DNA from: Shewanella algicola
Lineage (GTDB): Bacteria > Pseudomonadota > Gammaproteobacteria > Enterobacterales > Shewanellaceae
NCBI RefSeq assembly: GCF_014648035.1
Contig: NZ_BMQI01000043.1
Coordinates: forward strand, 1-45,732
Reading direction: 5' to 3'
DNA length: 45,732 nucleotides
Position 1 is the stretch's first letter, and every line of letters starts with the position of its first letter. The notes beneath the pieces are model-generated. The model had not been told where the DNA came from. It was given only the letters and a program-made list of their open reading frames with translations, and ran no database searches. Of the stretch, positions 15,145 to 24,929 are shown one piece after another. A program made the translations under genes and the position numbers.

Positions 15145-16494
15145 ATGTCAGTTAGCGCTTTACTATTAAATCATCATAAGCATCGTCAATTATTGGCATT
15201 AGCGACACCGATGATACTGTCCAATATCACTATTCCACTATTAGGACTTGTTGATACTGCAGTGATAGGCCATTTAGGCCAAGCTTATTACCTCGGTGGC
15301 GTGGCGCTTGGTAGCACCATAATAACTTTGATGATTTGGCTACTCGGCTTTTTACGAATGTCGACAACCGGACTCGTTGCACAAGCCTATGGTGCAGACG
15401 ACAAAATAACTCAGCAACAATTGTTGTTACAAGGTTGTATCTTAGCATTAACACTCGGGGTTGCCTGCGTTATATTGCAATCTCCCATCGTAAACTTTGC
15501 GTTAAGTCTCAGTGATGCTAGTGAACAAGTCATGCTTTACTGTCGTCAATATGTCGATATTCGTATTTGGTCATTACCCTTTGCCCTAGTTAACCTGGTA
15601 TTACTGGGGTGGTTATTAGGGCGCCAAGCCCCTAAAGCCGCTATGTGGCAACTTATCATCGCCAATTGCGCCAATATTATTCTCGATGTGGTATTTGTAA
15701 TCGGCTTTAATTGGGACGTCCAAGGAGCAGCATTAGCCTCAGTGATTGCCGATATCTGCGCGTTTTCGGTCGCCTTGATTATGGTTAAACGTCAATTGAC
15801 TAAAATGGGCGACTTTAATTTAAAACACCGTCTCAGCCAATTAACCCTTCGCGGTTATGGCCGTTTATTGTCGTTAAATCGAGATATTTTTATTCGTAGT
15901 TTGTGCTTACAAGCGGCGTTTAGTTTTATGACATTCCACGGTGCAGGGTTAGGCGACAACATCATTGCAGCAAATGCGGTGTTACTTAATCTATTAATGC
16001 TGATCTCATATGCCCTCGACGGGATTGCCTATTACGCCGAAGCAGAAGTGGGCCGCGCATTTGGACAAAACAACCAACCATTACTGCACGACAGCGTGCA
16101 ACTTGCCTTTTATTGGTCGGCAGCCATTGCCGTATTATTTAGCCTGTTATTTTGGGGCGCAGGCAGTGGGATCATTCAATTGCTCACCAATGTAGAAGCG
16201 GTACAACAAGCAGCCAACCAGTACCTTATTTGGCTGATATTTTTGCCAATACTTGCTTTTGGTTGCTACCTGTTTGATGGGGTTTATATTGGCGCAGCCC
16301 AAGGTAAAATTATGCGTAACAGTATGATTATTGCGACCTTTGCAGTGTACTTCCCGTGCTGGTACTTATTGCAAGCATGGGGAAATCACAGCTTATGGGC
16401 GGCCATGTCGGTATTTATGCTATGTCGCAGTATGACATTAGGTTGGCATTATTTTTATAAGCTTAGATACAGACTAAAAACATCAAACGTTTAG
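15145..16494 (+). CDS. MATE family efflux transporter, DinF-like
   Basis: 449 residues with 12 predicted helices in two repeats of six. Typical segments are LATPMILSNITIPLLGLVDTAVIGHLG near the start and DGIAYYAEAEVGRAFGQ in the second half, which match the DinF branch. These transporters export cationic compounds in exchange for H+ or Na+. In E. coli dinF belongs to the lexA operon; here I see no LexA box upstream, so SOS control is not supported. Its promoter must lie in the 14-nt gap or inside the divergent deacetylase gene. Confidence 0.9.
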   Translation: MSVSALLLNHHKHRQLLALATPMILSNITIPLLGLVDTAVIGHLGQAYYLGGVALGSTIITLMIWLLGFLRMSTTGLVAQAYGADDKITQQQLLLQGCILALTLGVACVILQSPIVNFALSLSDASEQVMLYCRQYVDIRIWSLPFALVNLVLLGWLLGRQAPKAAMWQLIIANCANIILDVVFVIGFNWDVQGAALASVIADICAFSVALIMVKRQLTKMGDFNLKHRLSQLTLRGYGRLLSLNRDIFIRSLCLQAAFSFMTFHGAGLGDNIIAANAVLLNLLMLISYALDGIAYYAEAEVGRAFGQNNQPLLHDSVQLAFYWSAAIAVLFSLLFWGAGSGIIQLLTNVEAVQQAANQYLIWLIFLPILAFGCYLFDGVYIGAAQGKIMRNSMIIATFAVYFPCWYLLQAWGNHSLWAAMSVFMLCRSMTLGWHYFYKLRYRLKTSNV

Positions 16495-16604
16495 CGATGA
16501 AATCCGGCTAGCGGCATTCTTAACTACATTTATAGAAATAGAGCGCTTCCTGGCTGCCAATCTTGAGGTAAAATAATCTCAAGTTAATGACATGAGAAAA
16601 TAGA

Positions 16605-16934
16605 ATGACTCAAGAATTGATAACAACCGATGTCGAAATAGGCAGTGGCAAAACCGCAGTAAAAGGCGCGCTAATAACGACCCGCTACAGTGGGCGTTTA
16701 GCTGATGGAACTCAGTTTGATGCATCTGATGCGTTTCAATGTGTCATTGGTACTGGCCGAGTCATTAAAGGTTGGGATCAAGGCATTATAGGTATGAATG
16801 TGGGTGGCAAACGTCAGTTATCTGTCCCAGCTCATTTAGCCTATGGAGAACGCCAGATTGGTGAGCGTATTCCAGCACACTCTGATTTGTTTTTTGATAT
16901 TGAATTACTTGAAGTACTCACCCGAGACGATTAA
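16605..16934 (+). CDS. FKBP-type peptidyl-prolyl cis-trans isomerase
   Basis: 109 residues, a single FKBP domain without signal peptide, so cytoplasmic. Active-site motifs are present: YSGRLADGTQFDAS, GTGRVIKGWDQGIIGMNVGGKRQLSVPAHLAYGER and the C-terminal FFDIELLEV. It catalyses proline isomerisation in protein folding. It is a stand-alone gene closed by a strong terminator shared with nfuA. Confidence 0.95.
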   Translation: MTQELITTDVEIGSGKTAVKGALITTRYSGRLADGTQFDASDAFQCVIGTGRVIKGWDQGIIGMNVGGKRQLSVPAHLAYGERQIGERIPAHSDLFFDIELLEVLTRDD

Positions 16935-16939
16935 GCCAA

Positions 16940-16980
16940 TAAATAAAAAACGCGACCTAATCGGTCGCGTTTTTTATTTA
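16940..16980. terminator. Bidirectional terminator between the FKBP gene and nfuA
   Basis: A perfect 18-bp inverted repeat (16940-16957 and 16963-16980) with a 5-nt loop. The GC core CGCGACC/GGTCGCG is flanked by A-rich and T-rich arms, so it can terminate transcription from both sides. Confidence 0.92.
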
Positions 16981-17016
16981 ACCTAGGCTCAGGCTATTTG
17001 CTCACACTCAACACTA

Positions 17017-17595
17017 TTAAGCGTAAGAATGCTCACCATGTTGGTGATCAGTCACGTCACGCACGCCTGTTAACTCACCAGGGAACATATCCAGTAACTG
17101 CTTTTCAATACCATCTTTTAGGGTGATATCAACTTGTGAACAACCATTACATCCACCGCCAAACTGCAGTACAGCAACACCATCATCGGTAATCTCTACC
17201 AACATAATATTACCGCCATGGCTGGCTAGTTGTGGGTTAATTTCTGACTGAATAATATATTCAATACGTTCAACTAACGGCGCATCACTCGCTACTTTAC
17301 GCATTTTGGCGTTTGGTGCTTTTAACGTTAATTGTGACCCTAATTGGTCTGTCACGAAATCAATGCTGGCGTCATCTAAAAATGGGGCACTTTTCTCATC
17401 AACCATGGCGCTGAAACCATTAAATGGTAACTCAACATCGTCAGCTTCTACCGCATCTGGTGGGCAGTAAGACACACCACACTCAGCTTGTGCAGTGCCT
17501 GGGCTGATAACAAAAACACGAATGTGCGTGCCTTCTGGCTGATCGGCCAATAATTTAACGAAATGGGCCTGAGCTGTATCGGAAATGGTGATCAT
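17017..17595 (-). CDS. nfuA: Fe/S biogenesis protein NfuA
   Basis: 192 residues from the ATG at 17595 (MITISDTAQAHFVKLL), the start found in E. coli NfuA, with GGGAGCAGG upstream. The frame extends 18 residues further but without homology. The N-terminal half is a degenerate A-type scaffold domain and the C-terminal Nfu domain carries the cluster motif GGGCNGCSQVD (C-x2-C). It carries and delivers [4Fe-4S] clusters, especially under oxidative stress. comF and bioH lie next to it, as in enterobacteria. Confidence 0.97.
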   Translation of the reverse strand: MITISDTAQAHFVKLLADQPEGTHIRVFVISPGTAQAECGVSYCPPDAVEADDVELPFNGFSAMVDEKSAPFLDDASIDFVTDQLGSQLTLKAPNAKMRKVASDAPLVERIEYIIQSEINPQLASHGGNIMLVEITDDGVAVLQFGGGCNGCSQVDITLKDGIEKQLLDMFPGELTGVRDVTDHQHGEHSYA

Positions 17596-17824
17596 TAAAA
17601 CCTGCTCCCTCAGGGTATACCTGAGTAATTTAGTAAGAATTAGATACATGATACTCCGACTTGGATTTGCTTTGTAGTCTCAGGATGATTTGATCTTGAA
17701 AAAATGATCCAGTGCAAAGTTTTTTTACATTATAAGCACCCTGTAAAACCGAATAATACGTGGCATTGAAACAACTAATCATTTGTTTTAATTATTAAAT
17801 ATTATTGTTATTACTCAAATCGAA

Positions 17825-18631
17825 TTAATCTAATAATCCTGGTGCTTCAGCGCGGGCCAGGCACCAGGTTTGTACATAAATAAATTGCTGGCTGAATAAG
17901 CGGGCAATTTCATCCACCGTAGTGCCCGTTGTGACCACATCATCAATTAACGCAACGCGTTGATATTGCACTTTATCGCTAAGTTTAAACGCGTTAAAAC
18001 AATTTTTTCGCCGCTGCTTGCCAGACAAGTCAGCCTGGGGAGCGGTATCGACCACTCTGGTTAAGCTGCTGTCATCTAACGGGATATCAAGCAATTGGCT
18101 CAGCCGATTTGCAATCAGCCAGGCTTGATTAAACCCGCGCTGACGTAAGCGATTAGGATGCAAAGGTACCGGAACTAATACTTGCGGCGCGCGAATGAGT
18201 TTATGCTCAATCAACTGGTTTATCCGCGTGGCCAATTGCTGAGTAATGGCATTAAGCGGAGCGCATTGCTGCTGATATTTAATTGCTGCAATCAAGGGAC
18301 CCAAACCTTGGTGATAACTGCACGGCGCCACCACCAACATAGGGGTAAGCTTAAGGCATTTTCCGCAATAAGCTTGCAGCAAAGGGATTTCACGACCGCA
18401 GCCTAAACAGACTTCATGCTGGTACAAACTTGCAGCCAGGCACACCTGACAAATACCGCTCAGCACCTGGTTAGGAAATAACCGTTGATAATCGAGCTGC
18501 TCAATTCGGTGCTGGCACAGCTGGCAACGGTTGGGTAAACTGCTCAGCAATGCCACGTTTGCAAACTGGTACACAGATTTACTGTGCTCCACTAAACCGG
18601 TCATTTTACGTTTAAATACAGTTACAGGCAT
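17825..18631 (-). CDS. ComF/GntX family phosphoribosyltransferase-like protein
   Basis: 268 residues. The N-terminal part has four Cys pairs (CQLC, CQVC, CLGC, CGKC), likely zinc ribbons. The C-terminal part is a PRTase fold with the PRPP loop VALIDDVVTTGTT and the conserved RGFNQAWLIA region. ComF homologues support DNA uptake and transformation; the true substrate is unknown. It is divergent from bioH, 42 nt apart, the same pairing as gntX-bioH in E. coli. The start is uncertain: the Met at residue 10 is another choice. Confidence 0.9.
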   Translation of the reverse strand: MPVTVFKRKMTGLVEHSKSVYQFANVALLSSLPNRCQLCQHRIEQLDYQRLFPNQVLSGICQVCLAASLYQHEVCLGCGREIPLLQAYCGKCLKLTPMLVVAPCSYHQGLGPLIAAIKYQQQCAPLNAITQQLATRINQLIEHKLIRAPQVLVPVPLHPNRLRQRGFNQAWLIANRLSQLLDIPLDDSSLTRVVDTAPQADLSGKQRRKNCFNAFKLSDKVQYQRVALIDDVVTTGTTVDEIARLFSQQFIYVQTWCLARAEAPGLLD

Positions 18632-18673
18632 AGGCTATTCATTCCATGAAATAGTCGAATAAGAGGGATTAAT

Positions 18674-19465
18674 GTGAGCTTTCCTGCACTGCATATCGAT
18701 ACTGTTGGCACCCAAGGGCCAAATGTAGTCCTACTGCATGGATGGGGGGTCAATAACGCTGTATTCAGTCCATTAAAAAACGCATTACACCAGTATAGAG
18801 TGCATTATGTTGATCTGCCGGGTTTTGGCTTAAGCCCTAATATTGACGGTGATATTAACCAATGGGTGCAAGCTTTGGCGCAGCAATTACCTAAAAATGC
18901 CATATGGATAGGCTGGTCATTAGGAGGATTACTTGCCACTAAAGTGGCGGTAGATTTCCCTGATTCGGTTTCAACGTTAGTCACCCTCGCCTCATCGCCG
19001 TGCTTTATGGCCAGAGACGCTAACGATGCTTTGCCTGCTTGGCCAGGAATATTACCCGCGGTATTAGCGCAGTTTTCAACACAACTTAATCGCGACTTGC
19101 CGCGCACGGTTGAGCGCTTTTTAGCCATTCAAGCCATGGGCAGTGATAACGCAAAAGCCGATATTAGCCAAATAAAACAGCTCGTGCTGAGTAAACCCAT
19201 GCCTAGCAGACAGGCATTGGCACAGGGACTGACAATGTTAGAAGAGGTTGACCTGCGGCAGCAGCTGAACCAGATAACACAACCCTGGTTACGGATGTGG
19301 GGTAAACTCGATGGCTTAGTGCCTCGGCGGGTTATTCAACAAATGCCACAAGCAGAAAACATCAGCGACATATTGCTAAGCAAAGCTTCTCATGCACCGT
19401 TTATTTCTCATTCAGATGAATTTTTGCACAATTTATTACCCTGGCTGACAAAATATCAGCAATAA
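18674..19465 (+). CDS. bioH: Pimeloyl-[acyl-carrier protein] methyl ester esterase BioH
   Basis: 263 residues with a GTG start at 18674 behind GAGGGA; the overlapping ATG at 18672 runs straight into TGA. Alpha/beta hydrolase with nucleophile Ser82 in IGWSLGGL, Asp213 in WGKLDGLVP and His240 in ASHAPFISH; the oxyanion region LLHGWGVNN is typical of BioH. It releases pimeloyl-ACP from its methyl ester, closing the pimelate arm of biotin synthesis. Divergent from comF. Confidence 0.95.
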   Translation: MSFPALHIDTVGTQGPNVVLLHGWGVNNAVFSPLKNALHQYRVHYVDLPGFGLSPNIDGDINQWVQALAQQLPKNAIWIGWSLGGLLATKVAVDFPDSVSTLVTLASSPCFMARDANDALPAWPGILPAVLAQFSTQLNRDLPRTVERFLAIQAMGSDNAKADISQIKQLVLSKPMPSRQALAQGLTMLEEVDLRQQLNQITQPWLRMWGKLDGLVPRRVIQQMPQAENISDILLSKASHAPFISHSDEFLHNLLPWLTKYQQ

Positions 19466-19529
19466 TGCTTTAGCTAGCGCACTATATTGGCTATAATTTA
19501 GCCATGGTTTTATGGTGTAGCGACCCGCA

Positions 19530-20048
19530 ATGATCATTAACACTCATTATCCGCAAGTGCCTTTAGCAACATCGAATGTTGCGACGGATCTTGCACGAGT
19601 GGATAACCAACAAAAACCGCCGATCATTCCACCGCAAGAACCGTCCAAAGGCCATGAAGAACGCGCGTTTAATCCACAAAATGAACGTGCTGCAGCTTAT
19701 GTTGTTGCCGAGAAAAAACAACAGCAAGACCAATCACAGCGACAACAGCAAGGGTTAACCCAACAGTCTGTTGACCCAAAAGCATTGTTGCAACAACCTA
19801 CACGCCAACAAACGCGACAACAGCAAACGGTTCGAGTGCTTGCCAATCTCACGCCAGCCTTGCAACGCAAAGATATTCAAATCAAATCACAATCAACGGC
19901 AGTTAACGATCAAACTGAACTAAAACAGCACCAAAAAGACAGCAGTATGTCTAATGCCAATGCCCAACAGTTTGGTCAGCGAATTGGTCAATTTTATCAA
20001 CAACAATCCGCCCCCAATATTGAGTCGCAACTGCAAATTCTAGCGTGA
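19530..20048 (+). CDS. Gln-rich hypothetical protein
   Basis: 172 residues, not recognised. Very rich in Gln (runs such as KKQQQDQSQRQQQ and QQPTRQQTRQQQ), with a Pro-rich stretch IIPPQEPS, no signal peptide, no membrane helix and few hydrophobic residues, so probably disordered. The ATG start (MIINTHYPQVPLATSN) follows a TATAAT at 19492-19497. The short N-terminal segment and the C-terminal AQQFGQRIGQFYQQQ look more ordered and may be conserved. Its last 9 nt overlap the end of the convergent phosphoglycerol transferase gene. Confidence 0.7.
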   Translation: MIINTHYPQVPLATSNVATDLARVDNQQKPPIIPPQEPSKGHEERAFNPQNERAAAYVVAEKKQQQDQSQRQQQGLTQQSVDPKALLQQPTRQQTRQQQTVRVLANLTPALQRKDIQIKSQSTAVNDQTELKQHQKDSSMSNANAQQFGQRIGQFYQQQSAPNIESQLQILA

Positions 20049-22064
20049 CCCAACCTCATCTGTTTTGATGACTCCAGGGACAATGGCTGTTTTATACGCC
20101 ATATGACTGTATGCAAAACTCCCCCATAACGCCCAACCTAAAGCGGATTCAGCTTGCCTTTGGTCAAGTGAATTGGGTGTTAATTGCTCACTGACAAAGT
20201 CATAACTAAATGTTTGTGCTGGCCGTTCTGGCTGTAAAATAGTGATTTGACTCCCTTCTAACAGTCCAAAGTTTTTGTCATATTGCATCAATGCACGACC
20301 CTTCCAATCATCTGGCGCTTTCGTTAAGTCGCGGCCTAGCATTGGATAATTGTCAGAGATCCCCATAAGCGATAACAATGTGGGCGGCATGTCGATTTGG
20401 CTAGCAACGCGAGCATCACGCTTAATGTCGATACCCTCGCCTAAAATTAATCCCGGAATACGAAACCGAGAAACCGGCACCAACGCATCACCACCCACAC
20501 GGCTATCATGATCTGCCACCACTAAAAATATCGTGTCTTTCCAATACTCTGACCGTTTTGCCTTTTTGAAAAACTCTCCCACCGCATAATCGGCATATTT
20601 AACCGCATTATGCATGGTGTATTTAGGCTGTTCATATAATTCAATTCGTTCATCAGGAAACTCAAAAGGGTCATGATTACTCGAACTAAACACTAAACTA
20701 AAGAAAGGTTTACCTTGTTTATGCATCCGCGAAAACTCTTCATCAGCTTTAAATAATAAGTCTTCGTCTGACACCCCCCATGACGCAACAAATGCAGGAT
20801 TAGTATAGTCACCCTGGTCGACAATATTGCTGAACCCATTGCCTAAAAAGAAGCTACGCATATTATCGAAATGACTTTCTCCACCGTAAATAAATTGAGT
20901 TTCATAACCATGCTGCTTTAATAAATCTGCAATGGTAAAAAAGCCTGTTTGGCTCTTACCTAACTTCACAACTGCACGTGCAGGTGTTGGCGTAAAACCT
21001 GTGGTAATCGCTTCAATCCCCCTTACTGAACGGGTACCTGTTGCATACAGATTTTCAAAAAACCAACCTTCTTGCGACAGCTCATCGATATTTGGTGTTA
21101 ACGGTAATCCACCTAAACTGCCAACAAAACGTGCCCCTAAACTTTCTTGTAAAATAATCACTAAGTTTTTAGGTTTGCCGCTGTAACTGGCCTGGTTAAA
21201 AGATTGGCTCGGAATATCGTTGGAGGTGAATGCACTTAATGGTCGGCCACTTTCTCGGCGCACAATATCGATAATCTTATCTGTTGTTAACTTGCCATAA
21301 ACGCTAGACGCATCTTGTTCATTATTCATCTGTGAAATTGCAAACATCAGTGAAAATGACGAATTTAAAACTAATGAATTCACCAAAGGATCATCAGAAA
21401 ACGATACTAATGATGGGTTTAACGGCCGGTGCCCTAGCGATGAACGAGCACCCAACACAGTCACTGCAATCACAATCACAGCTAAAGCAGGGCGCCAGTA
21501 CCATCGAGAATATTTGATATTCGTTGTTAAACGTCCACTTAGGCGCCAACCAAACCACACCGTGGCAATTGAAATTAAAACAGACAAAATAAGTTCAGCT
21601 TTGCGGCCAGACCAAAGCATCGACAACACTTCTTTAGGGTAAATCAGGTACTCAACATACAAACGGTTTGGTCTAAAGCCATATTCAGCAATAAATGAGG
21701 GCGTTGAGGCTTCTAAAAAGACAATTAACCACAAACTTAGGGTTAACCAAATACGTAAGATTATCAGCCAAACTCGACCGATTAAATGCTCTCCTGCAAA
21801 TACCACGCTGCCAAGGGCTGCAATGCCAAAAAACCAACATAAAGAGGCAAAATCGACGCGCAGGCCTTGGATTAAAATATCATTCCAGCCTTGAGCATTA
21901 GCGACTCGATCCATTTGCCAAAAAGACAAACCTAAGCGACTCACACTCATCACCAGAAAACTTATCACACTAAAAAATACAATAACGCCAAATATATTAG
22001 CTGATGAATTTATTTGGTTTTTTAACGTTTTATTATCAGTGTAACGATTGAAAATAGTGAACAT
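20040..22064 (-). CDS. LTA-synthase-family membrane phosphoglycerol/phosphoethanolamine transferase
   Basis: 674 residues from the ATG at 22064 (GGAG 7 nt upstream; a TTG at 22076 also fits). Five N-terminal helices are followed by a large periplasmic sulfatase-like domain. Its features are NLVIILQESLGARFVGSLGG, the nucleophile region ATGTRSVRGIEAITTG (catalytic Thr expected here), SSSNHDPFEFP and VVADHDSRVGG for metal binding. The family transfers phosphoglycerol or similar groups from lipids to glycans or lipids; in Gram-negatives it may modify periplasmic glucans or LPS. The eptA block begins about 270 nt upstream on the same strand. The substrate is not predictable. Confidence 0.88.
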   Translation of the reverse strand: MFTIFNRYTDNKTLKNQINSSANIFGVIVFFSVISFLVMSVSRLGLSFWQMDRVANAQGWNDILIQGLRVDFASLCWFFGIAALGSVVFAGEHLIGRVWLIILRIWLTLSLWLIVFLEASTPSFIAEYGFRPNRLYVEYLIYPKEVLSMLWSGRKAELILSVLISIATVWFGWRLSGRLTTNIKYSRWYWRPALAVIVIAVTVLGARSSLGHRPLNPSLVSFSDDPLVNSLVLNSSFSLMFAISQMNNEQDASSVYGKLTTDKIIDIVRRESGRPLSAFTSNDIPSQSFNQASYSGKPKNLVIILQESLGARFVGSLGGLPLTPNIDELSQEGWFFENLYATGTRSVRGIEAITTGFTPTPARAVVKLGKSQTGFFTIADLLKQHGYETQFIYGGESHFDNMRSFFLGNGFSNIVDQGDYTNPAFVASWGVSDEDLLFKADEEFSRMHKQGKPFFSLVFSSSNHDPFEFPDERIELYEQPKYTMHNAVKYADYAVGEFFKKAKRSEYWKDTIFLVVADHDSRVGGDALVPVSRFRIPGLILGEGIDIKRDARVASQIDMPPTLLSLMGISDNYPMLGRDLTKAPDDWKGRALMQYDKNFGLLEGSQITILQPERPAQTFSYDFVSEQLTPNSLDQRQAESALGWALWGSFAYSHMAYKTAIVPGVIKTDEVGSR

Positions 22065-22331
22065 TAATGACTCCAATATTTATTATTATTTTGCGTTAAG
22101 TCCTTTTTTGCGCGCACAAAGCTGCCCCAAGTAACGAGTCGTTATTTGGAAATAGGTTAGGTCTTAAGGATGGCTTATATACTAAGCGTGTATAACAAGG
22201 CCGTTATCATCAAACTAGAGGATTCAGGCCTATCAATATTTACAGCATACTGTTGGTGATGGTGTGGGTTATTTCAACGTCACTCGCCTTAAACACCTGC
22301 AACAGTCTTGGTGGCGATAAAATCAGGTTCT

Positions 22332-23762
22332 TCATGGCAATGCTGGTTTGGTTATATGCAAACTAAAACGGATTTTATCTTCTGAAATCAGCCCAAAACT
22401 AAACGTAAAGCCATTCGCTTTCGCTATATTTTCAACAATCGCGAGGCCAAGACCATGGCGGTCGGTATTGGTTCGAGATTGTTCAGCCTGAAACAGCGGT
22501 TGAGTAAGGTGCTCTAGGTCATGGGAGTTAAGTGATTTAAGCAATGTATTTTCTACATAAATAGTCACACCGTTATCTTCTGCAAATAAGCTCAATTTAA
22601 TCTCAGACTGCTCGGGGCTGTAATAAAGCGCATTGTCGAATAAATTAGTTAATATAAGATCCAATGAAAACTCATCCGCAAAAATATGTTTGTCCATTAA
22701 CTGGTTATCAATGAGTAAGCGTTTATTAATGTCGTGGTATTTAAACGCCAAGGTTTCAATAATATGTTCAAGTAATGTTGAGATATCGAGCTGTTGGCGG
22801 TTTAAATGAATATGCTCAGATGATGCCTGCTGCAGCAGTAATAAGTTACTCACAATGGTCTTCATTCTAAGGCTTATATTCAACACATCTTGTTTGTATG
22901 TTGTCGCAATACGCTGGTCATCCGGATAGCGAATATAAACTTCACTTAAACTGATTAACTCGCTAATAGGCGTTTTCAGCTCATGGGCGATATCGGCAGT
23001 AATCCGTTTTTCAGCTTGCAGGTACTGCTTGCTTATTTTTACAAATTTATTCAGTTCATCCCGAATCGGTTCGATTTCCAAATAGCGCTCAGCGCCAGCC
23101 GACAAAGGAATGTATTTTTGAGTCACATCTGCATGTTTTAAGGCGTCATTGAGCTCATTTAATGGTGCCAAGCCACGATAAATCACTTTCACCACCGCCC
23201 AGCGGATCAACACAATAACCAGCAATAAACCAATCGCCAAACTCGAGTCGATAATCACTAAAATTTGAGTGAGGTCTTCTGTCGTAATCGCCACAGTTAA
23301 CCACATAGGCTCAACATTAATGGCAGCATCACCTAAAGACTTTGGCACTTGAGGTTCAAAATACGCCACCATCGCTCGCCCAGAGCGACCATCAGGCAAA
23401 TCGACATCAGCAAAAATGGCGCTGTTCAGTGGAATGTCTTTTTTGAGTAAATCTACTCTAGGAAAATGGTTTAACGACTCCGAGCGCTCAAATACTGCAT
23501 CGCCTTGCCACAACTGAAAAAAACTGGCTTTAGTTGAGGTACCAAACTCAGGCATAAACTCACCTGCAAAATCAAACTCAGTACCTTCTGGTGTTACTTT
23601 TACTAACGTTTTTAAATAATTAGACTTATCTGTGAGTGCATTATCAAACTCAACATCAACCCAGTTATCAATGCTTATGTCGATAGCCAAAAACACCAGA
23701 ATCAAAATTGCCGACACCACGTAGGTCATGGTGTTCATTAGTTTAGAGGTTAATGACTTCAT
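22332..23762 (-). CDS. Two-component sensor histidine kinase
   Basis: 476 residues. Two helices (about 10-29 and 167-188) enclose a periplasmic sensor domain of about 135 residues, followed by a HAMP-like linker. The phospho-acceptor is His260 in DIAHELKTPISEL; the ATPase has the N box NLFDNALYYSPEQ and G box HGLGLAIVENIAK. It overlaps the response-regulator gene by 4 nt, so the two form a pair. Position in an eptA-dgkA operon suggests a PmrB/BasS-like role in sensing envelope signals (cations, pH, cationic peptides); that is inference. Confidence 0.95.
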   Translation of the reverse strand: MKSLTSKLMNTMTYVVSAILILVFLAIDISIDNWVDVEFDNALTDKSNYLKTLVKVTPEGTEFDFAGEFMPEFGTSTKASFFQLWQGDAVFERSESLNHFPRVDLLKKDIPLNSAIFADVDLPDGRSGRAMVAYFEPQVPKSLGDAAINVEPMWLTVAITTEDLTQILVIIDSSLAIGLLLVIVLIRWAVVKVIYRGLAPLNELNDALKHADVTQKYIPLSAGAERYLEIEPIRDELNKFVKISKQYLQAEKRITADIAHELKTPISELISLSEVYIRYPDDQRIATTYKQDVLNISLRMKTIVSNLLLLQQASSEHIHLNRQQLDISTLLEHIIETLAFKYHDINKRLLIDNQLMDKHIFADEFSLDLILTNLFDNALYYSPEQSEIKLSLFAEDNGVTIYVENTLLKSLNSHDLEHLTQPLFQAEQSRTNTDRHGLGLAIVENIAKANGFTFSFGLISEDKIRFSLHITKPALP

Positions 23763-24436
23763 GCTTTTTCATCCACAAAGTAACCAAAACCTCGTTTATT
23801 TTTTACCGGCAATGTTGCCCCCACCGCTTTGGCTTTTTTACGCACAGACGATAAATGCGCTTCAATGGTATTTTTAGATAAGTGATTAAACGACCCCACC
23901 ACAGCCTCGCTGATTTGCTCCGGATTAAGCACTTGTTTAGGGTTATTAAATAGGTATTCAACTATCTTAAATTCGTTTTTAGTTAGGTCGATAAATTGAC
24001 CATTCACCAGCAATGATTTATTGCTGCTATCAAGGACAAAATTAGCAATACTAATTGTTTTAGTATGTTGATTTAACTCACCACGTCGGCCCACGGTAAT
24101 CAGCCGCGCTTGCAGTTCATCAAACGAAAATGGTTTGGTTAAATAGTCATCCGCGCCAGACAATAATCCGTTAACGCGATCTTCCGCCTGAGATTTAGCC
24201 GACAAAATAATCACCTTGGCTTGGTTACCTAACTTACGAATACTTTTCAATAAGCTAATACCATCAACATTGGGTAGCATTAAATCTAAAATGATAAAGT
24301 CATACTGGTTAGTCAACGCCATACTTAAGCCCTCAGAGCCATCGCCGGTTTCATCAACGGTATAACCTAAATGATCTAACCCCACTCTAATTCCGCGCCG
24401 CAGCGCTTCTGAGTCTTCAATTAACAACACTTTCAT
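23759..24436 (-). CDS. OmpR-family response regulator
   Basis: 225 residues. Receiver domain with acidic pocket EDSE, phospho-acceptor Asp51 (IILDLMLPNVDG), the switch Ser in ILSAKS and Lys in DYLTKPF. A C-terminal winged helix (about 125-222) ends in SSVRKKAKAVGATLPVKNKRGFGYFV. Upstream lies dgkA (74-nt gap) and downstream the kinase, overlapping by 4 nt. It probably controls eptA and dgkA, as PmrA controls pmrC (eptA) in enterobacteria. Confidence 0.96.
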   Translation of the reverse strand: MKVLLIEDSEALRRGIRVGLDHLGYTVDETGDGSEGLSMALTNQYDFIILDLMLPNVDGISLLKSIRKLGNQAKVIILSAKSQAEDRVNGLLSGADDYLTKPFSFDELQARLITVGRRGELNQHTKTISIANFVLDSSNKSLLVNGQFIDLTKNEFKIVEYLFNNPKQVLNPEQISEAVVGSFNHLSKNTIEAHLSSVRKKAKAVGATLPVKNKRGFGYFVDEKA

Positions 24437-24509
24437 TGAGTGCCCTTATCCTATTTATGCCTTACCCATTAACCGACTGATGCTTCACTGTACTCAGTTA
24501 TTGAAACAC

Positions 24510-24920
24510 TTATGGCCATAAAACCGCCCACCACACAATCACAGCCATCAGCATGCTGATAAACACAAATGCTGATGCAATGTCTTTGGCCAAGCCTGAT
24601 AAGGTATTAAATTCTAAACCAATACGGTCCACAACCACTTCTATAGCAGTGTTAACCAGTTCAGCAAACAATACAAACAGTAATGCGAGCACCAATATGG
24701 CTGATTGCGCAACACTGATATTGACGACACAAGCCAATACGGTTAATGGCACAAATAACATCAACTCCTGTTGAAAAGCCGCTTCGTTACGGCACATCCA
24801 CTTTAAGCCATTAAAGGTATGTTTACAGGTATACAATAAACGCATTATTCCTTGGCGCTTAACCACTATTTTTGGCTGTTCAGTACTATTTACTTTGTTC
24901 ACTGTGGTTGATGATCTCAT
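24510..24920 (-). CDS. dgkA: Diacylglycerol kinase DgkA
   Basis: 136 residues, slightly longer than E. coli DgkA because of a polar N-terminal extension of about 25 residues. Conserved motifs: RNEAAFQQEL, the catalytic region AELVNTAIEVVVDRIG and AKDIASAFVF; three membrane helices. It phosphorylates diacylglycerol to phosphatidic acid. It follows eptA by 9 nt. EptA releases diacylglycerol when it uses phosphatidylethanolamine as donor, so the pairing supplies recycling of that by-product. Confidence 0.95.
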   Translation of the reverse strand: MRSSTTVNKVNSTEQPKIVVKRQGIMRLLYTCKHTFNGLKWMCRNEAAFQQELMLFVPLTVLACVVNISVAQSAILVLALLFVLFAELVNTAIEVVVDRIGLEFNTLSGLAKDIASAFVFISMLMAVIVWWAVLWP

Positions 24921-24929
24921 GGTGATGTC

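Noticed and set aside
17596..17824. Possible RNA gene between nfuA and comF
   Set aside because: AT-rich sequence without a stable stem or terminator; it looks like an ordinary promoter region for nfuA plus the comF 3' end.
22065..22331. Possible small gene or RNA between the LTA-synthase-like gene and the kinase
   Set aside because: Only frames under about 30 codons are present and no hairpin-plus-T signature is seen; it is probably a promoter region and the tail of the kinase transcript.
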